Origin: Bradyrhizobium sp. CCBAU 53421 | Lineage (GTDB): Bacteria; Pseudomonadota; Alphaproteobacteria; Rhizobiales; Xanthobacteraceae | Length of the DNA stretch: 64,000 nt | Assembly: GCF_015291625.1 (NCBI RefSeq) | Contig: NZ_CP030047.1 | Coordinates: 4,588,001 to 4,652,000, forward strand | Direction of reading: 5' to 3' | Shown: positions 33,479 to 42,869 of the stretch, one piece after another | How the letters are laid out: every line of letters begins with the position of its first letter | Numbering within the stretch: the stretch's first letter is position 1 | The notes under the pieces: generated by a model | Databases searched by the model: none | The model's input: only the letters and a program-made list of their open reading frames with translations | What the model was told of the DNA's origin: nothing | Translations under genes and position numbers: made by a program

Positions 33479-34752
33479 TGAATGAGCGCGGGCCGGACCG
33501 AAACCAGGCAGCGGCGGCTGCCGTCGTGCGAGCTCTTGTCATGGCCATTTTGATCCGAACTCTGCTCGCCAGCGTGGTCGCGCTGGCGTCTCTCGGCGCC
33601 ATCACGCAGCAGGTGCGCGACCAGGGCGTCACCGATACCGAAATCCGCATCGGCAATCTCATGCCGTATAGCGGCGCGCTGGAGATCTTCGGCCAGATCG
33701 GCAAGGCGGAAGCCGCCTATTTCGAGATGGTCAACGAACGCGGTGGCATCAATGGCCGCAAGATCCGCTTCATGTCCTACGACGATCTGTCGGATGCTTC
33801 CAACGCCATGGATCTCACGCGCATCCTCGTCGAGACCGACAACGTGCTCTTGATGTTCGGTTCGTTCGGCGCGCCGGAGAACCTTGCCGTGCGGAAGTAT
33901 CTCAACGAACGCCAGGTCCCCCAGCTCTTCGTTGCCTCCGGCGATCAGGATCTCAGCGAACCGTCGCGCTATCCGTGGACCATGGGCTGGCAGCCCTCCT
34001 ACCGCGAGGAGGGACGCATCTACGCCAATTACATCCAGGCTTTCTATCCCGGAAAGAAAATCGTGGCGCTCTGGGAGAATGATCAGTTCGGCCGCGAATT
34101 GTTCAAGGGATTGGTGCAAGGGCTGGGTGACGTCGCCCACAACATCAGGGTCGACATCGCCTATGATGCCGACGATCAGCATCTGGACGGCCACATATCG
34201 ATCCTGAAGCAATCGGGAGCGGAGGTGTTCGTGTTTGCCGGCGTGCCGGAAAATGCCTCGAAGGTGATCCGCGCCGCGGCCGAACACGGCTGGCGGCCGG
34301 TGTTCATCGTGAACCAGATGGCGTCGTCGATCGAGACGGTGCTCAAGCCGGCCGGCGCGGAGAATGCGACCGGGGTCGTCACCGCCGCCTTCCTGAAGGA
34401 TGCGAGCGACCCGGCCTGGCGGGAAGATCAGGGCGCCTGGCACAGCTTCCTGGACAAGTACACGAAGGCCGGCGGCAAGGATGACGCAGCCGCAGTCTAT
34501 GGCTATGCGGCGGCCGAAACGCTGGTCCAGGTGCTCAGGCAATGCGGCAACGATCTGTCGCGCGAAAACGTCATGAAGCAGGCCGCGGCGCTCAGGGACT
34601 ATCAGGCATCCGCCTTGCTGCCCGGCATCAAGATCAACACCACGCAGTTTCGCCCGGTCGAGCAATTGCGGTTGCTTCAGTTCGATGGCCGCAGCTGGCA
34701 GCCGATCGGCGACGTGCTCGACACGGCGTTCACAGGCTCCAGCGGGAAATAG
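33478..34752 (+). CDS. Branched-chain amino acid-type ABC substrate-binding protein
   Basis: 424-residue (or 403 from ATG 33541) periplasmic receptor of the LivJ/Leu-Ile-Val-binding family. The mature part starts near VTDTEIRIGNLMPYSGALEI, followed by ERGGINGRKIRFMSYDD and LVETDNVLLMFGSFG, the typical lobe-1 pattern. The signal peptide is cleanest from the internal ATG at 33541 (MAILIRTLLASVVALASLGA). No permease or ATPase genes are adjacent, so it is an orphan receptor that must share another transporter or act in sensing. A FixK-like box lies at the upstream start. Confidence 0.88.
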   Translation: MNERGPDRNQAAAAAVVRALVMAILIRTLLASVVALASLGAITQQVRDQGVTDTEIRIGNLMPYSGALEIFGQIGKAEAAYFEMVNERGGINGRKIRFMSYDDLSDASNAMDLTRILVETDNVLLMFGSFGAPENLAVRKYLNERQVPQLFVASGDQDLSEPSRYPWTMGWQPSYREEGRIYANYIQAFYPGKKIVALWENDQFGRELFKGLVQGLGDVAHNIRVDIAYDADDQHLDGHISILKQSGAEVFVFAGVPENASKVIRAAAEHGWRPVFIVNQMASSIETVLKPAGAENATGVVTAAFLKDASDPAWREDQGAWHSFLDKYTKAGGKDDAAAVYGYAAAETLVQVLRQCGNDLSRENVMKQAAALRDYQASALLPGIKINTTQFRPVEQLRLLQFDGRSWQPIGDVLDTAFTGSSGK

Positions 34753-34758
34753 CGACGA

Positions 34759-35290
34759 TCAGCGAAAGCTCGACGAGCGTGCTCCAGTCCGCCAGGCTGC
34801 GAGGAGCCTTTCGACGTTGGCGTCGATACCTTCGCCGGTGTCCAGCTCAAGGTCGTAGACCTTGCCGGCATGAATGGTCTCGTAGTCGCGCCTTGCACTG
34901 CCCGCCGGCCGGTCGCCGCGCCGCTTCTCCCGTTCGATCAGGACATCAAGCGGGCAATGCACGGCGACGAAGAACACGTCGTGGTCGGCGAGCAAGTCGC
35001 GCAGCGTCTCGAGCCATCCATCGGTATCCAGAATATGCTCCAGGATGAGGCTGTTGCCCGCGTTCGCATATGCGGCCAGCGACGCGTGGGAAGCCGTCGA
35101 AAAAGGCATGTCTTGCATCCTTCCACGCGAATTCGCCGCTTTGGAAGCGACTCATCGGGAGAACGCCGGAATCCCGCAGATGATCGATCGAGATATGCCA
35201 GAATGGCTTTTCGATACGAGCCTGCAGGGCCTTGGCGATAGTCGATTTCCCGCTGCTCGATGCGCCATGCAGAAAGATGATCTGCGCCAT
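34759..35290 (-). pseudogene. Small P-loop kinase (chloramphenicol phosphotransferase-like), frameshifted
   Basis: Two overlapping minus-strand frames together make one CPT-like kinase. The first, from ATG 35290, has MAQIIFLHGASSSGKSTIAK (Walker A) through FAWKDARHAFFDGF; the second continues HASLAAYANAGNSLILEHIL with HCPLDVLIEREKRRGDR and ends at 34759. One extra G/C at the GGG of 35088-35090 breaks the frame. Without it the protein would be about 176 residues and in frame throughout. This is a recent inactivation or a sequencing error. In CPT homologues the enzyme phosphorylates a small hydroxylated substrate; no resistance role can be claimed here. Confidence 0.82.
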
Positions 35291-35301
35291 CGCAGCGCCG
35301 C

Positions 35302-36228
35302 CTAAGGCCCGACCGCGGCGATCACGATCGGCATCGTGATTGCGGCCAAAATCGTCTGCAGCGTGATGATCTGGGCGAGCAGGGGGGCGTCGCCGCCCAT
35401 CTGGCGCGCCAGCACGTAGGCCGACGGCGAGGTCGGCACCGCGGCGCAGGCCGCGACGATGGCGAGATTGGCGCCGGTGACGCCGAACCACACCGCGAGC
35501 GCGACGGTCAGCACGGGCATCGCGACCAGCTTCAGGACCAGCGCGACGCTGGCGGCGAGGCTAGGACGGAAGATGCCTTCCAGATGCAGCCCGGCGCCGG
35601 TGACGAGCAGGCCGATCGCCAGCGACGAGCCGCCGAGCGCGTCGGCGACGTCGTGCCAGATCTTCGGCAGCGGGACATGTGCGACATTGATGGCGAGCCC
35701 GATCACGCAGGCCCAGATCAGCGGGTTCTTCACGACCGTCATCGCGATGGCGCCGGTGGACCGCTTCCCGGACGAGGCATATTTCGCCAGCACGGCGACG
35801 CTGAAGACATTGACCAGCGGAATGATCGCGACCATCGCGACCGAAGCCAGCGCAAGTCCGACCTTGCCATAGAGATTGCCCGACACCGACAGCGCGACAT
35901 AGGTCTGCCAGCGGGTGGCGCCCTGGAAGATCGAGGAGAAAGCGGGGCCGTCGACCCCGGCGCGGGCGAGCGGGGCTCGCAGCGCAAGACACAGCAGGCA
36001 CATCACGAGCGCCGCGAGCAGCAGCGCGCCGCCGACGCCCGCGACCGGCACCTTGGTCAGATCGGCCTTCACCAGCGTCTGCACCAGGAGCACCGGGAAC
36101 AGCACGTAGTAAGTGAGCTGCTCCAGTCCGTGCCACTGGGTATCGAGCCGCATCAGTGTGCGTCTCAGGATGAAGCCGAGCACGATCAGCAAGAACACCG
36201 GTAGCAGGGCCGCGATCACCACGGCCAT
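35302..36228 (-). CDS. AEC-family transporter (auxin efflux carrier-like)
   Basis: 308-residue membrane protein with ten predicted spans in two halves (MAVVIAALLPVFLLIVLGFI at the start, FQGATRWQTYVALSVSGNLYG in the middle, LVTGAGLHLEGIFRPSLAAS in the second half). The AEC/BART family exports or imports organic anions such as malonate or malate; the auxin name is historical. ATG at 36228, three bases after the ruvX stop, so it is probably co-transcribed with ruvX. Confidence 0.9.
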   Translation of the reverse strand: MAVVIAALLPVFLLIVLGFILRRTLMRLDTQWHGLEQLTYYVLFPVLLVQTLVKADLTKVPVAGVGGALLLAALVMCLLCLALRAPLARAGVDGPAFSSIFQGATRWQTYVALSVSGNLYGKVGLALASVAMVAIIPLVNVFSVAVLAKYASSGKRSTGAIAMTVVKNPLIWACVIGLAINVAHVPLPKIWHDVADALGGSSLAIGLLVTGAGLHLEGIFRPSLAASVALVLKLVAMPVLTVALAVWFGVTGANLAIVAACAAVPTSPSAYVLARQMGGDAPLLAQIITLQTILAAITMPIVIAAVGP

Positions 36229-36230
36229 CG

Positions 36231-36713
36231 TCAGCGGTCTCCGCGCAGCTTCGCGAGCCGGTCGAGTGCGCCCTGCAGGATGAAGATCGCGGCGTGCTCG
36301 TCGATCACCTCGGCGCGGCGGGCGCGGCTGACGTCCATCCCGATCAGCTCGCGCTCGACCGCGGCGGTCGACAGCCGCTCGTCCCACAGCCCGATCGCCA
36401 GCGCGGTGAGGTTTGCGAGATTGCGGGCGAAAGCCCGGGTCGATTGCGCGCGCGGCCCTTCGCTGCCGTCCATATTGATCGGCAGGCCCAGCACGAAGCC
36501 CACGGCACTGCGCTCGGCCGCGATCGCGAGCAGCCGCGCCGCGTCGGCCTTGAACTGCTTGCGCTGGATGGTCTCGACGCCGGTCGCGAGCCGCCGGTCC
36601 GGATCGGAGACGGCAACGCCGATGGTCTTGGTGCCGAGGTCGAGACCGACGAGCGCGCCGCGCTCGGGCCAGTGCGGCGCAGCTTCGATCAGGGGGAGAA
36701 TAGGGGCGGGCAT
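36231..36713 (-). CDS. ruvX: RuvX/YqgF Holliday-junction resolvase-like nuclease
   Basis: 160-residue RNase H-fold protein; in E. coli YqgF takes part in 16S rRNA 5' processing and in resolving junctions. Motifs: [20 protein letters not shown] (first acidic residue), [20 protein letters not shown] and [11 protein letters not shown], then [19 protein letters not shown] at 36713 gives the normal length. The gene is encoded opposite the gatC-gatA region, a common alphaproteobacterial neighbour, but here the LysR-nitronate monooxygenase cluster lies between. Confidence 0.94.
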   Translation of the reverse strand: MPAPILPLIEAAPHWPERGALVGLDLGTKTIGVAVSDPDRRLATGVETIQRKQFKADAARLLAIAAERSAVGFVLGLPINMDGSEGPRAQSTRAFARNLANLTALAIGLWDERLSTAAVERELIGMDVSRARRAEVIDEHAAIFILQGALDRLAKLRGDR

Positions 36714-36789
36714 GGCGCTAGCGCTTAGCACGCACCCGCGCGCCGAGGCAAAGCCCGACGGCGGGCGGCCGTCCATGCGAAAACGCCGG

Positions 36790-37698
36790 TCAGGCGGCAA
36801 TCACCCGATCGTTGCCGGAAAGGCACGCGGCAAGTCCCTGCAACGCGCTGTATTGATGTGCGGTGCGGCGCTGGATGAACAGCGTCTCGACCTGCGCATG
36901 GTGCGGATTGAGCTTGTGGATCTTGATGTCGCGCTGGACATGATCGCGCTCGACCACCGCGCGCGGCAGCAGCGTCACGCCCATATCGGCGGCGACGCAC
37001 CCGACCATGCCGTCGAGCGTGCCGAGCTCGAAGCGGGCGGCCGACGGCCAGCCGAACTCGGTGAACACCTGTTCGAGGCGTTGCCGGTAGGTGCAGCCGG
37101 TGCGGAACACAAGCGCGGTCGGGCCCGACTCCGCGGTGCCGGCGCGCAAGGCGGCGAGCGATGTCCAGCGCTGCGCGGTGACGAGCACCAGTTCCTCGGT
37201 GAAGGCCGATGTCGCTGACAGTTCGGCATGCTCGATCGGACCGGCGACAAAGGCACCATCGAGCGAGCCGTCGAGCACGGCGGCGACGAGATCGGCAGTC
37301 GGCGCGGTGCGCAAGGTCAGGCGCACCGCCGGATAGCGGCGATGAAACTCGGCAAGCAGCGTCGGCAGCCGCACCGCGGCGGTGGTCTCCATCGAGCCGA
37401 TCGACAGCGGCCCCTTCGGCTCGCCGTCGTCGCGCGCGGCAAGCACCGCTTCGCGCGACAACGCCGCCATGCGCTGCGCATACGGCAACAGACGGCGGCC
37501 GGCGCCGGTCAGCGACATGCCGCGGCTGTGGCGCTCGAACAGCGCCGTGCCGATCTCGGCCTCCAGGGCCTTGATGCGCTGGGTGACGTTGGACTGCACG
37601 GTGTTCAGCTCGTCGGCGGCCCGGGTGATGCCGCCGAGCCGGGCGACCGTCGAAAAGGTGAGCAGGTCGATCAATTCCATCTGGGACCACCGTTTCAT
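36790..37698 (-). CDS. LysR-family transcriptional regulator
   Basis: 302-residue LysR regulator. N-terminal winged helix-turn-helix: [41 protein letters not shown]-terminal periplasmic-binding-like co-inducer domain from about residue 95. Divergent from two nitronate monooxygenases; the intergenic TAGAGA-N9-TCTCTA repeat is a plausible binding site. It likely controls those enzymes and itself. Confidence 0.93.
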   Translation of the reverse strand: MKRWSQMELIDLLTFSTVARLGGITRAADELNTVQSNVTQRIKALEAEIGTALFERHSRGMSLTGAGRRLLPYAQRMAALSREAVLAARDDGEPKGPLSIGSMETTAAVRLPTLLAEFHRRYPAVRLTLRTAPTADLVAAVLDGSLDGAFVAGPIEHAELSATSAFTEELVLVTAQRWTSLAALRAGTAESGPTALVFRTGCTYRQRLEQVFTEFGWPSAARFELGTLDGMVGCVAADMGVTLLPRAVVERDHVQRDIKIHKLNPHHAQVETLFIQRRTAHQYSALQGLAACLSGNDRVIAA

Positions 37699-37700
37699 TT

Positions 37701-37721
37701 TAGAGATGGTAGCGTTCTCTA
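37701..37721. promoter_or_regulatory. Candidate LysR operator
   Basis: TAGAGA-N9-TCTCTA, a perfect 6-bp inverted repeat in the spacer between the LysR gene and the nitronate monooxygenase. A second overlapping repeat TTCTC-N15-GAGAA spans 37715-37739. Both fit the interrupted-dyad form of LysR-type sites. Confidence 0.5.
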
Positions 37722-37800
37722 GTATTCATTTTCCGAGAATGTTAGGCCCGCTTAGGCTACGAGTCCAGAACCGTAGGCAGAGCAGATCAGGGAGCCACGC

Positions 37801-38781
37801 ATGCCGATCGGCACCGAATTGACGGCACGTCTGGACATCGCGCATCCGATCCTGCTGGCGCCGATGGCGATGATCACGGGGAGCCGGTTGGTCATGGCCG
37901 TGAGCGACGCCGGCGGCCTCGGCATTCTCGGCGGCGGTTATGGAGACCGGGCCTGGCTCGAGGCGGAGACTGCGGTGCTCAGGAACTATCGCCGCCCGTT
38001 CGGGATCGGTTTCATCACCTGGAGCCTTGCCCAGCAACCCGAGCTGATCGACATCGCGCTGGATGCAAAGCCGCGCGCGGTGATGTTGTCATTCGGCGAT
38101 CCCGCGCCGTTCGCGCCCAAGATCAAGGCCGCAGGCGCGCTGCTGATCTGCCAGGTGCAAAGCGAGGACATGGCGCAAGCGGCGCTGGATTGCGGCGCCG
38201 ACATCCTGATCGCACAAGGCACCGAGGCGGGCGGTCATGGCGCCTCGCGCACCACGCTCGATATCGTGCCTGCGATCATCGATTTCGCGGCAGGGCGCGT
38301 GCCTGTCGTCGCGGCCGGTGGCATCGCTGATGGCCGTGGCTTAGCTGCGATGACGATGCTCGGCGCATCCGGCGTGCTGATGGGAACGCGCTTCTATGCC
38401 AGCGTCGAGGCCGACGCGCCGGAGCGGGCGAAGCAGCTGATCTGCGCAGCAAAGAGCGGCGAGACGGTGCGCGGCGTGGTGTTCGACTGGTCGCGCAAGC
38501 TGATGTGGCCGGCGCCGTTCACCGCGCGCTCGCTCTCCAACGACCATCTGCGACGCTGGTCTGGCCGCGAGATCGAACTGATGCAGCGCGCGGACGAGAT
38601 CGCGGTGGAATACGCCGCCGCGAGGGCCGCGGCTGATTTCGATATTGCCGCGGTATTTGCCGGCGAGTCCGTCGGCCTGATCCATGATATTGTTCCCGCG
38701 GCCGAGATCGTCGGCCGCGTCGTCGCCGAGGCCGAGCAGTCGTTGCAGGGCCGGCGCAACTCTCTTTCCTCTTTGACGTGA
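37801..38781 (+). CDS. Nitronate monooxygenase, copy 1
   Basis: 326-residue TIM-barrel FMN enzyme of the 2-nitropropane dioxygenase family. FMN-binding loops (PILLAPMAMITGSRL, VPVVAAGGIADGRGLAA, GASGVLMGTRFYAS) and the catalytic-base histidine in GTEAGGHGAS are present. Family members oxidise alkyl nitronates such as propionate-3-nitronate to nitrite plus carbonyl products. It is followed 18 bases later by a second member, and LysR lies divergently upstream. Confidence 0.92.
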   Translation: MPIGTELTARLDIAHPILLAPMAMITGSRLVMAVSDAGGLGILGGGYGDRAWLEAETAVLRNYRRPFGIGFITWSLAQQPELIDIALDAKPRAVMLSFGDPAPFAPKIKAAGALLICQVQSEDMAQAALDCGADILIAQGTEAGGHGASRTTLDIVPAIIDFAAGRVPVVAAGGIADGRGLAAMTMLGASGVLMGTRFYASVEADAPERAKQLICAAKSGETVRGVVFDWSRKLMWPAPFTARSLSNDHLRRWSGREIELMQRADEIAVEYAAARAAADFDIAAVFAGESVGLIHDIVPAAEIVGRVVAEAEQSLQGRRNSLSSLT

Positions 38782-38799
38782 ACAAGCGTGAGACACACC

Positions 38800-39879
38800 A
38801 TGTGGCCCGACCGCCGGATTATCGACCTCTTCAAGACTGAATTCCCGATCGTGCTGGGGCCGATGGCGGGTGTGATGGATGCGGAGCTTGCGGCCGCGGT
38901 CGCGCAGGGCGGCGGTGTGGCCTCGCTGCCGTGTGCGATGATCACGCCGGACAAGGCGCGCGAGCAGGTCCACATCTTCCGCCAGCGCGTTTCGGCACCG
39001 ATCAACCTGAACTTCTTTTGTCACAAGGCGGTCGATGCCGATCCGGCGCGCGAAGCGATCTGGCGGCAGCGGCTCGCACCCTATTATCGGGAGCACGGGC
39101 TCGACCCGAACGCGCAAATCAATGCCGCGAACCGCGCGCCGTTCGATGCCGCGTTCTGCGCTGTTGTCGAGGAGCTGAAGCCCGAGATCGTCAGCTTCCA
39201 TTTCGGCCTGCCGGAGCCGAAGCTGCTTGAGCGCGTGAAGGCGACCGGCGCCGTCATCCTATCGTCGGCGACGACGGTCAGGGAGGCGATCTGGCTCGAG
39301 GAGAACGGCGCCGATGTCATCATCGCGCAGGGTGCGGAGGCCGGCGGCCATCGCGGCATGTTCCTGACCGAGAACATCGCCGAGCAGCCGGGCACTTTCG
39401 CGCTGGTGCCGCAGGTGGTCGATGCGGTGAGGGTGCCCGTAATCGCCGCCGGCGGCATCGCCGACGGGCGCGGCATCGCGGCGGCGTTCGTGCTCGGCGC
39501 GTCCGGCGTGCAGATCGGCACCGCTTATCTGCGCTGCCCGGAGTCCAAGGTCATTCCGGCGGCGCGGGTGATGCTGGCGCAGGCGAGCGATGAATCGACC
39601 GTCATCACCAATGTGATGACCGGCCGCCCGGCGCGCGGGGTCGCTAACCGTGTGATGCGCGAGGTCGGCCCGATCTCGCCGGATGCGCCGGCGTTCCCGC
39701 ACGCGGCAACCGCCCTCGGGCCGCTGAAGGCGGCTGCCGAAAAACAGGGCAAGGTCGATTTCACCAATCTCTGGGCCGGGCAGGCGGTGCGGATGGGTAA
39801 GGAGATGCCGGCCACTGAGCTGACCCGCGCGCTGGCGGGTGCTGCACTGGCACGGATGGCCGCGCTGTCTCAGGCCTGA
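38800..39879 (+). CDS. Nitronate monooxygenase, copy 2
   Basis: 359-residue second member of the family, only moderately similar to copy 1. It has TEFPIVLGPMAGVMDAELAA, the catalytic histidine in GAEAGGHRGMF, and FMN loops VPVIAAGGIADGRGIAAAF and GASGVQIGTAYLRCPES. ATG 38800 (MWPDRR) is chosen; a GTG at 38788 would add four residues. Two unlike nitronate enzymes under one regulator suggests differing substrates, for example nitroalkanes and plant 3-nitropropionate. Confidence 0.92.
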   Translation: MWPDRRIIDLFKTEFPIVLGPMAGVMDAELAAAVAQGGGVASLPCAMITPDKAREQVHIFRQRVSAPINLNFFCHKAVDADPAREAIWRQRLAPYYREHGLDPNAQINAANRAPFDAAFCAVVEELKPEIVSFHFGLPEPKLLERVKATGAVILSSATTVREAIWLEENGADVIIAQGAEAGGHRGMFLTENIAEQPGTFALVPQVVDAVRVPVIAAGGIADGRGIAAAFVLGASGVQIGTAYLRCPESKVIPAARVMLAQASDESTVITNVMTGRPARGVANRVMREVGPISPDAPAFPHAATALGPLKAAAEKQGKVDFTNLWAGQAVRMGKEMPATELTRALAGAALARMAALSQA

Positions 39880-40040
39880 CGCGCGGGCTCGCTCCGGATG
39901 ATCTCGAGATGCTCGGTCGCGAGCCTGCGATAATGCGCGGCCATTTCCTTGTAATGCTGCCGGGAGATCGGATCCGTGGCGCTCTCGGCGCGGCGCTCGA
40001 ACATCTCGGCCTTTTCCTGCAGAGCTTTTGCCTGGGACAT
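39870..40040 (-). CDS. Small helical protein, 56 residues
   Basis: Short charged alpha-helical protein: MSQAKALQEKAEMFERRAES then ISRQHYKEMAAHYRRLATEH. The Lys/Glu/Arg pattern with heptad-like hydrophobics suggests a helical hairpin. GAGGAG stands eight bases before ATG 40040; an ATG two codons upstream (40046) is also possible. The stop overlaps the end of the convergent nitronate monooxygenase gene. Conserved-hypothetical by appearance; no function assigned. Confidence 0.75.
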   Translation of the reverse strand: MSQAKALQEKAEMFERRAESATDPISRQHYKEMAAHYRRLATEHLEIIRSEPARQA

Positions 40041-40056
40041 GGCCATGGCTCCTCGC

Positions 40057-40164
40057 TCAGACCAGGCAGGCGACGTAAAGGATTGCGATCCCCAGCACCG
40101 TGCCGATCGACCACAAAGCGGGGTCCCAGCCCTCCGGCCGGGGGCGGCTTTCCTGCATTTGCAT
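40057..40164 (-). CDS. Very small membrane protein, 35 residues
   Basis: Encoded just upstream of the 56-residue protein on the same strand. It reads MQMQESRPRPEGWDPALWSI followed by GTVLGIAILYVACLV: a polar, proline/tryptophan-containing start, then one hydrophobic helix to the end. GGAG lies about eight bases before ATG 40164. A C-tail-anchored microprotein seems likely. Confidence 0.55.
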   Translation of the reverse strand: MQMQESRPRPEGWDPALWSIGTVLGIAILYVACLV

Positions 40165-40419
40165 GACGCGCTCCGAACTTTTCTGTTTGGGGTGAGTAGG
40201 CGCCGGCAATGTTTCCGGACGACTTCGTGGCGGGCGCGAAGTGGTTTCGTCGCAGGCTTTTGCGACCCGAATGCACGCCGGAATGTCTCGCTCGGGCGCC
40301 GGACAGGGTGCCGAAGCCGAGGGGGCGCCGGATTCGTGTGGTTGCGGCGCAAAACCGGCCTCTGCTATACGGCGGGCTGACCCTTAAAGCCTGACCTTTG
40401 GGACCCGAGGCCCTATATA

Positions 40420-40707
40420 ATGTCCGTAGACGCCACAACCGTTCGCCGCATCGCGCATCTGGCGCGGATCGCGGTCAGCGACGCCGAAGTTCCCCATCTC
40501 CAGGGCGAGCTGAACGCGATGCTGGCCTTTGTCGAGCAGCTGTCGGAGGTGAATATCGACGGCGTCGAGCCGATGACCTCGGTGACGCCGATGGAGATGA
40601 AGAAGCGCGCCGACGTGGTCAATGACGGTGACAAGGCCGACGACATCGTCCGCAATGCGCCTGACGCGACGAACCACTTCTTCCTGGTGCCGAAGGTGGT
40701 GGAGTAG
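40420..40707 (+). CDS. gatC: Asp-tRNA(Asn)/Glu-tRNA(Gln) amidotransferase subunit C
   Basis: 95-residue GatC that tethers GatA and GatB in the tRNA-dependent amidotransferase. [40 protein letters not shown] and [18 protein letters not shown] are diagnostic. First gene of the gat run; a gene-sized spacer follows before gatA, filled by an 82-residue unknown gene. Confidence 0.97.
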   Translation: MSVDATTVRRIAHLARIAVSDAEVPHLQGELNAMLAFVEQLSEVNIDGVEPMTSVTPMEMKKRADVVNDGDKADDIVRNAPDATNHFFLVPKVVE

Positions 40708-40724
40708 TTCTCTGTTCTGGGACG

Positions 40725-40973
40725 ATGGCGATGTGTCTGCTCTGCGACGATGAGAAGGCCTACAAGGCCTATATGGACTTCCTCGATGCGATGGAGCGCA
40801 AGGGGAAGGTCGCCGATCCCAATGCGGCGATGGACGCCGTGCTCGACCATCTCGAGGCGCTCGATGCCGAACGCGCCAGGGAGAACGCCCAGAGAAATAT
40901 GAGCCCTCGGCAAGACGACCCCGCCAACGACAAGACCCTGTCTCCGTTCTTCTGCAGCCCGATCAATAAATGA
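40725..40973 (+). CDS. Unknown small protein between gatC and gatA
   Basis: 82 residues: [20 protein letters not shown], then [22 protein letters not shown]-x-x-C pair near the N-terminus and a helical middle are the only visible features. The gene starts 17 bases after gatC and its stop overlaps the gatA start in an ATGA arrangement, so it is translated within the gat operon. Function unknown. Confidence 0.8.
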   Translation: MAMCLLCDDEKAYKAYMDFLDAMERKGKVADPNAAMDAVLDHLEALDAERARENAQRNMSPRQDDPANDKTLSPFFCSPINK

Positions 40974-42445
40974 CCGATTTGACATCGCTGACGATCGCCG
41001 AGGCCCGCGAGGGCCTGGCGAGCAAGTCTTTCACCGCCCGCGAACTGACTGACGCGCATCTTGCCGCCATCGAGGCCGCGCGCGTGCTCAATGCCTATGT
41101 GCTGGAGACGCCGGACCGCGCCCGCGACATGGCGAAGGCGGCCGACGAGAAAATTGCAAAGGGTGAGGGCGGGCCGCTCGCCGGCATACCGCTCGGCATC
41201 AAGGATCTGTTCGCGACCCGCGATATCCGCACCACGGCGTGCTCGAAGATCCTCGGCAATTTCATTCCGCCCTACGAGTCGACGGTGACCTCGCAGCTCT
41301 GGCGTGACGGCGCGGTGCTGCTCGGCAAGCTCAACAATGACGAGTTCGCGATGGGCTCGTCGAACGAGACCTCGTGCTTCGGCCCGGTCACCAATCCGTG
41401 GCGGCGCGAGGGCAGCAACACCACGCTGGTGCCGGGCGGCTCGTCCGGCGGCTCGGCCTCGGCGGTGGCGGCACTGCTCTGCATGGGCGCGACCGCGACC
41501 GACACCGGCGGCTCGATCCGCCAGCCCGCGGCGTTCACCGCGACCGTCGGCATCAAGCCGACCTACGGCCGCTGCTCGCGCTGGGGCATCGTGGCGTTTG
41601 CATCCTCGCTCGATCAGGCCGGCCCGATCGCCCGCACGACGCGCGATGCTGCGATCCTGATGCGCTCGATGGCCGGTCACGATCCCAAGGACACCACGTC
41701 GGTCGACATCGCGGTGCCGGATTACGAGGCCGCGATCGGCAAGTCCGTGAAGGGCATGAAGATCGGCATTCCGAAGGAGTATCGCCTCGACGGCATGCCG
41801 GCCGAGATCGAGAAACTCTGGAGCGAGGGCGCGCAGTGGCTGAAGGCCGCCGGCGCCGAGCTCGTCGAGGTGTCGCTGCCGCACACCAAATACGCGCTGC
41901 CGGCCTATTACATCGTGGCGCCGGCGGAGGCCTCGTCGAACCTCGCGCGCTATGACGGCGTGCGCTATGGGCTGCGCGAGCCGGCCAAGAACATCATCGA
42001 GATGTATGAAGGCACCCGCGCCGACGGCTTTGGCGACGAGGTGCGCCGGCGCGTTCTGATCGGCACCTATGTGCTCTCGGCCGGCTATTACGACGCCTAT
42101 TATCTGCGTGCGCAGAAGGTGCGGACGCTGATCAAGAAGGATTTCGAGGACTGCTTCGCCAAGGGCGTGAATGCGATCCTGACGCCGGCGACGCCGTCGG
42201 CGGCGTTCGGCATCGGCGAGAAGGGCGGCGCCGATCCGGTCGAGATGTATCTCAACGACATCTTCACGGTGACCGTGAACATGGCGGGCCTGCCGGGCAT
42301 CGCCGTGCCCGCGGGCAAGGACACGCAAGGCCTGCCGCTCGGCCTGCAACTGATCGGCCGTCCGTTCGACGAGGAGACGCTGTTCTCGCTCGGCGAGGTG
42401 ATCGAGCAGGCGGCCGGCCGGTTCGCGGCGCCGAAATGGTGGTGA
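40970..42445 (+). CDS. gatA: Asp-tRNA(Asn)/Glu-tRNA(Gln) amidotransferase subunit A
   Basis: 491-residue amidase-signature glutaminase subunit that releases ammonia for conversion of misacylated Glu-tRNA(Gln) and Asp-tRNA(Asn). Catalytic Lys in [11 protein letters not shown], cis-Ser and Ser in [18 protein letters not shown] and [16 protein letters not shown] 40970 overlaps the preceding stop. A small unknown gene follows 4 bases after the stop. Confidence 0.97.
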   Translation: MTDLTSLTIAEAREGLASKSFTARELTDAHLAAIEAARVLNAYVLETPDRARDMAKAADEKIAKGEGGPLAGIPLGIKDLFATRDIRTTACSKILGNFIPPYESTVTSQLWRDGAVLLGKLNNDEFAMGSSNETSCFGPVTNPWRREGSNTTLVPGGSSGGSASAVAALLCMGATATDTGGSIRQPAAFTATVGIKPTYGRCSRWGIVAFASSLDQAGPIARTTRDAAILMRSMAGHDPKDTTSVDIAVPDYEAAIGKSVKGMKIGIPKEYRLDGMPAEIEKLWSEGAQWLKAAGAELVEVSLPHTKYALPAYYIVAPAEASSNLARYDGVRYGLREPAKNIIEMYEGTRADGFGDEVRRRVLIGTYVLSAGYYDAYYLRAQKVRTLIKKDFEDCFAKGVNAILTPATPSAAFGIGEKGGADPVEMYLNDIFTVTVNMAGLPGIAVPAGKDTQGLPLGLQLIGRPFDEETLFSLGEVIEQAAGRFAAPKWW

Positions 42446-42448
42446 GCG

Positions 42449-42733
42449 ATGGCGGATTTCCGCGCCAGTCTCGCTGACGCTGCGCCGGATCACGCGTTGT
42501 CGCCGCCGCTCGCCGCGTTGTGGTGGGCGAGGAAGGGCGATTGGGACCAGGCGCACCGCATCGTGCAGGACGAGAGCGACGCCAATTCGGCCTGGGTGCA
42601 CGCCTATCTGCATCGCGTCGAGGGTGATCTCGGCAATGCCGGCTACTGGTATCGCCGGGCCGGCCAGCCGGTCGCAAAGGACACGGTCGAGGCCGAATGG
42701 GAGCGGATTGTTTCCGCGCTGTTGGCCTCGTGA
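42449..42733 (+). CDS. Unknown small protein between gatA and the patatin gene
   Basis: 94 residues with tryptophan-rich helices: LSPPLAALWWARKGDWDQAH, ANSAWVHAYLHRVEGDLGNA, GYWYRRAGQPVAKDTVEAEW. The pattern resembles a single TPR-like helical repeat. It begins 4 bases after gatA, so it is translated with it. Conserved-looking but of unknown role. Confidence 0.8.
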   Translation: MADFRASLADAAPDHALSPPLAALWWARKGDWDQAHRIVQDESDANSAWVHAYLHRVEGDLGNAGYWYRRAGQPVAKDTVEAEWERIVSALLAS

Positions 42734-42869
42734 GTATCAGAGCATCGGTGCCAAGTGCGGTGTCTTGGCACCGCGAGCATTAACCTTGTTTCGGCCGCCA
42801 TGCCGCCGCCCAGATTGGCCGTGATAGGCTGGTGGAACCGGGCGGGGGCCAGCGGCAAAGAGAGTATTC

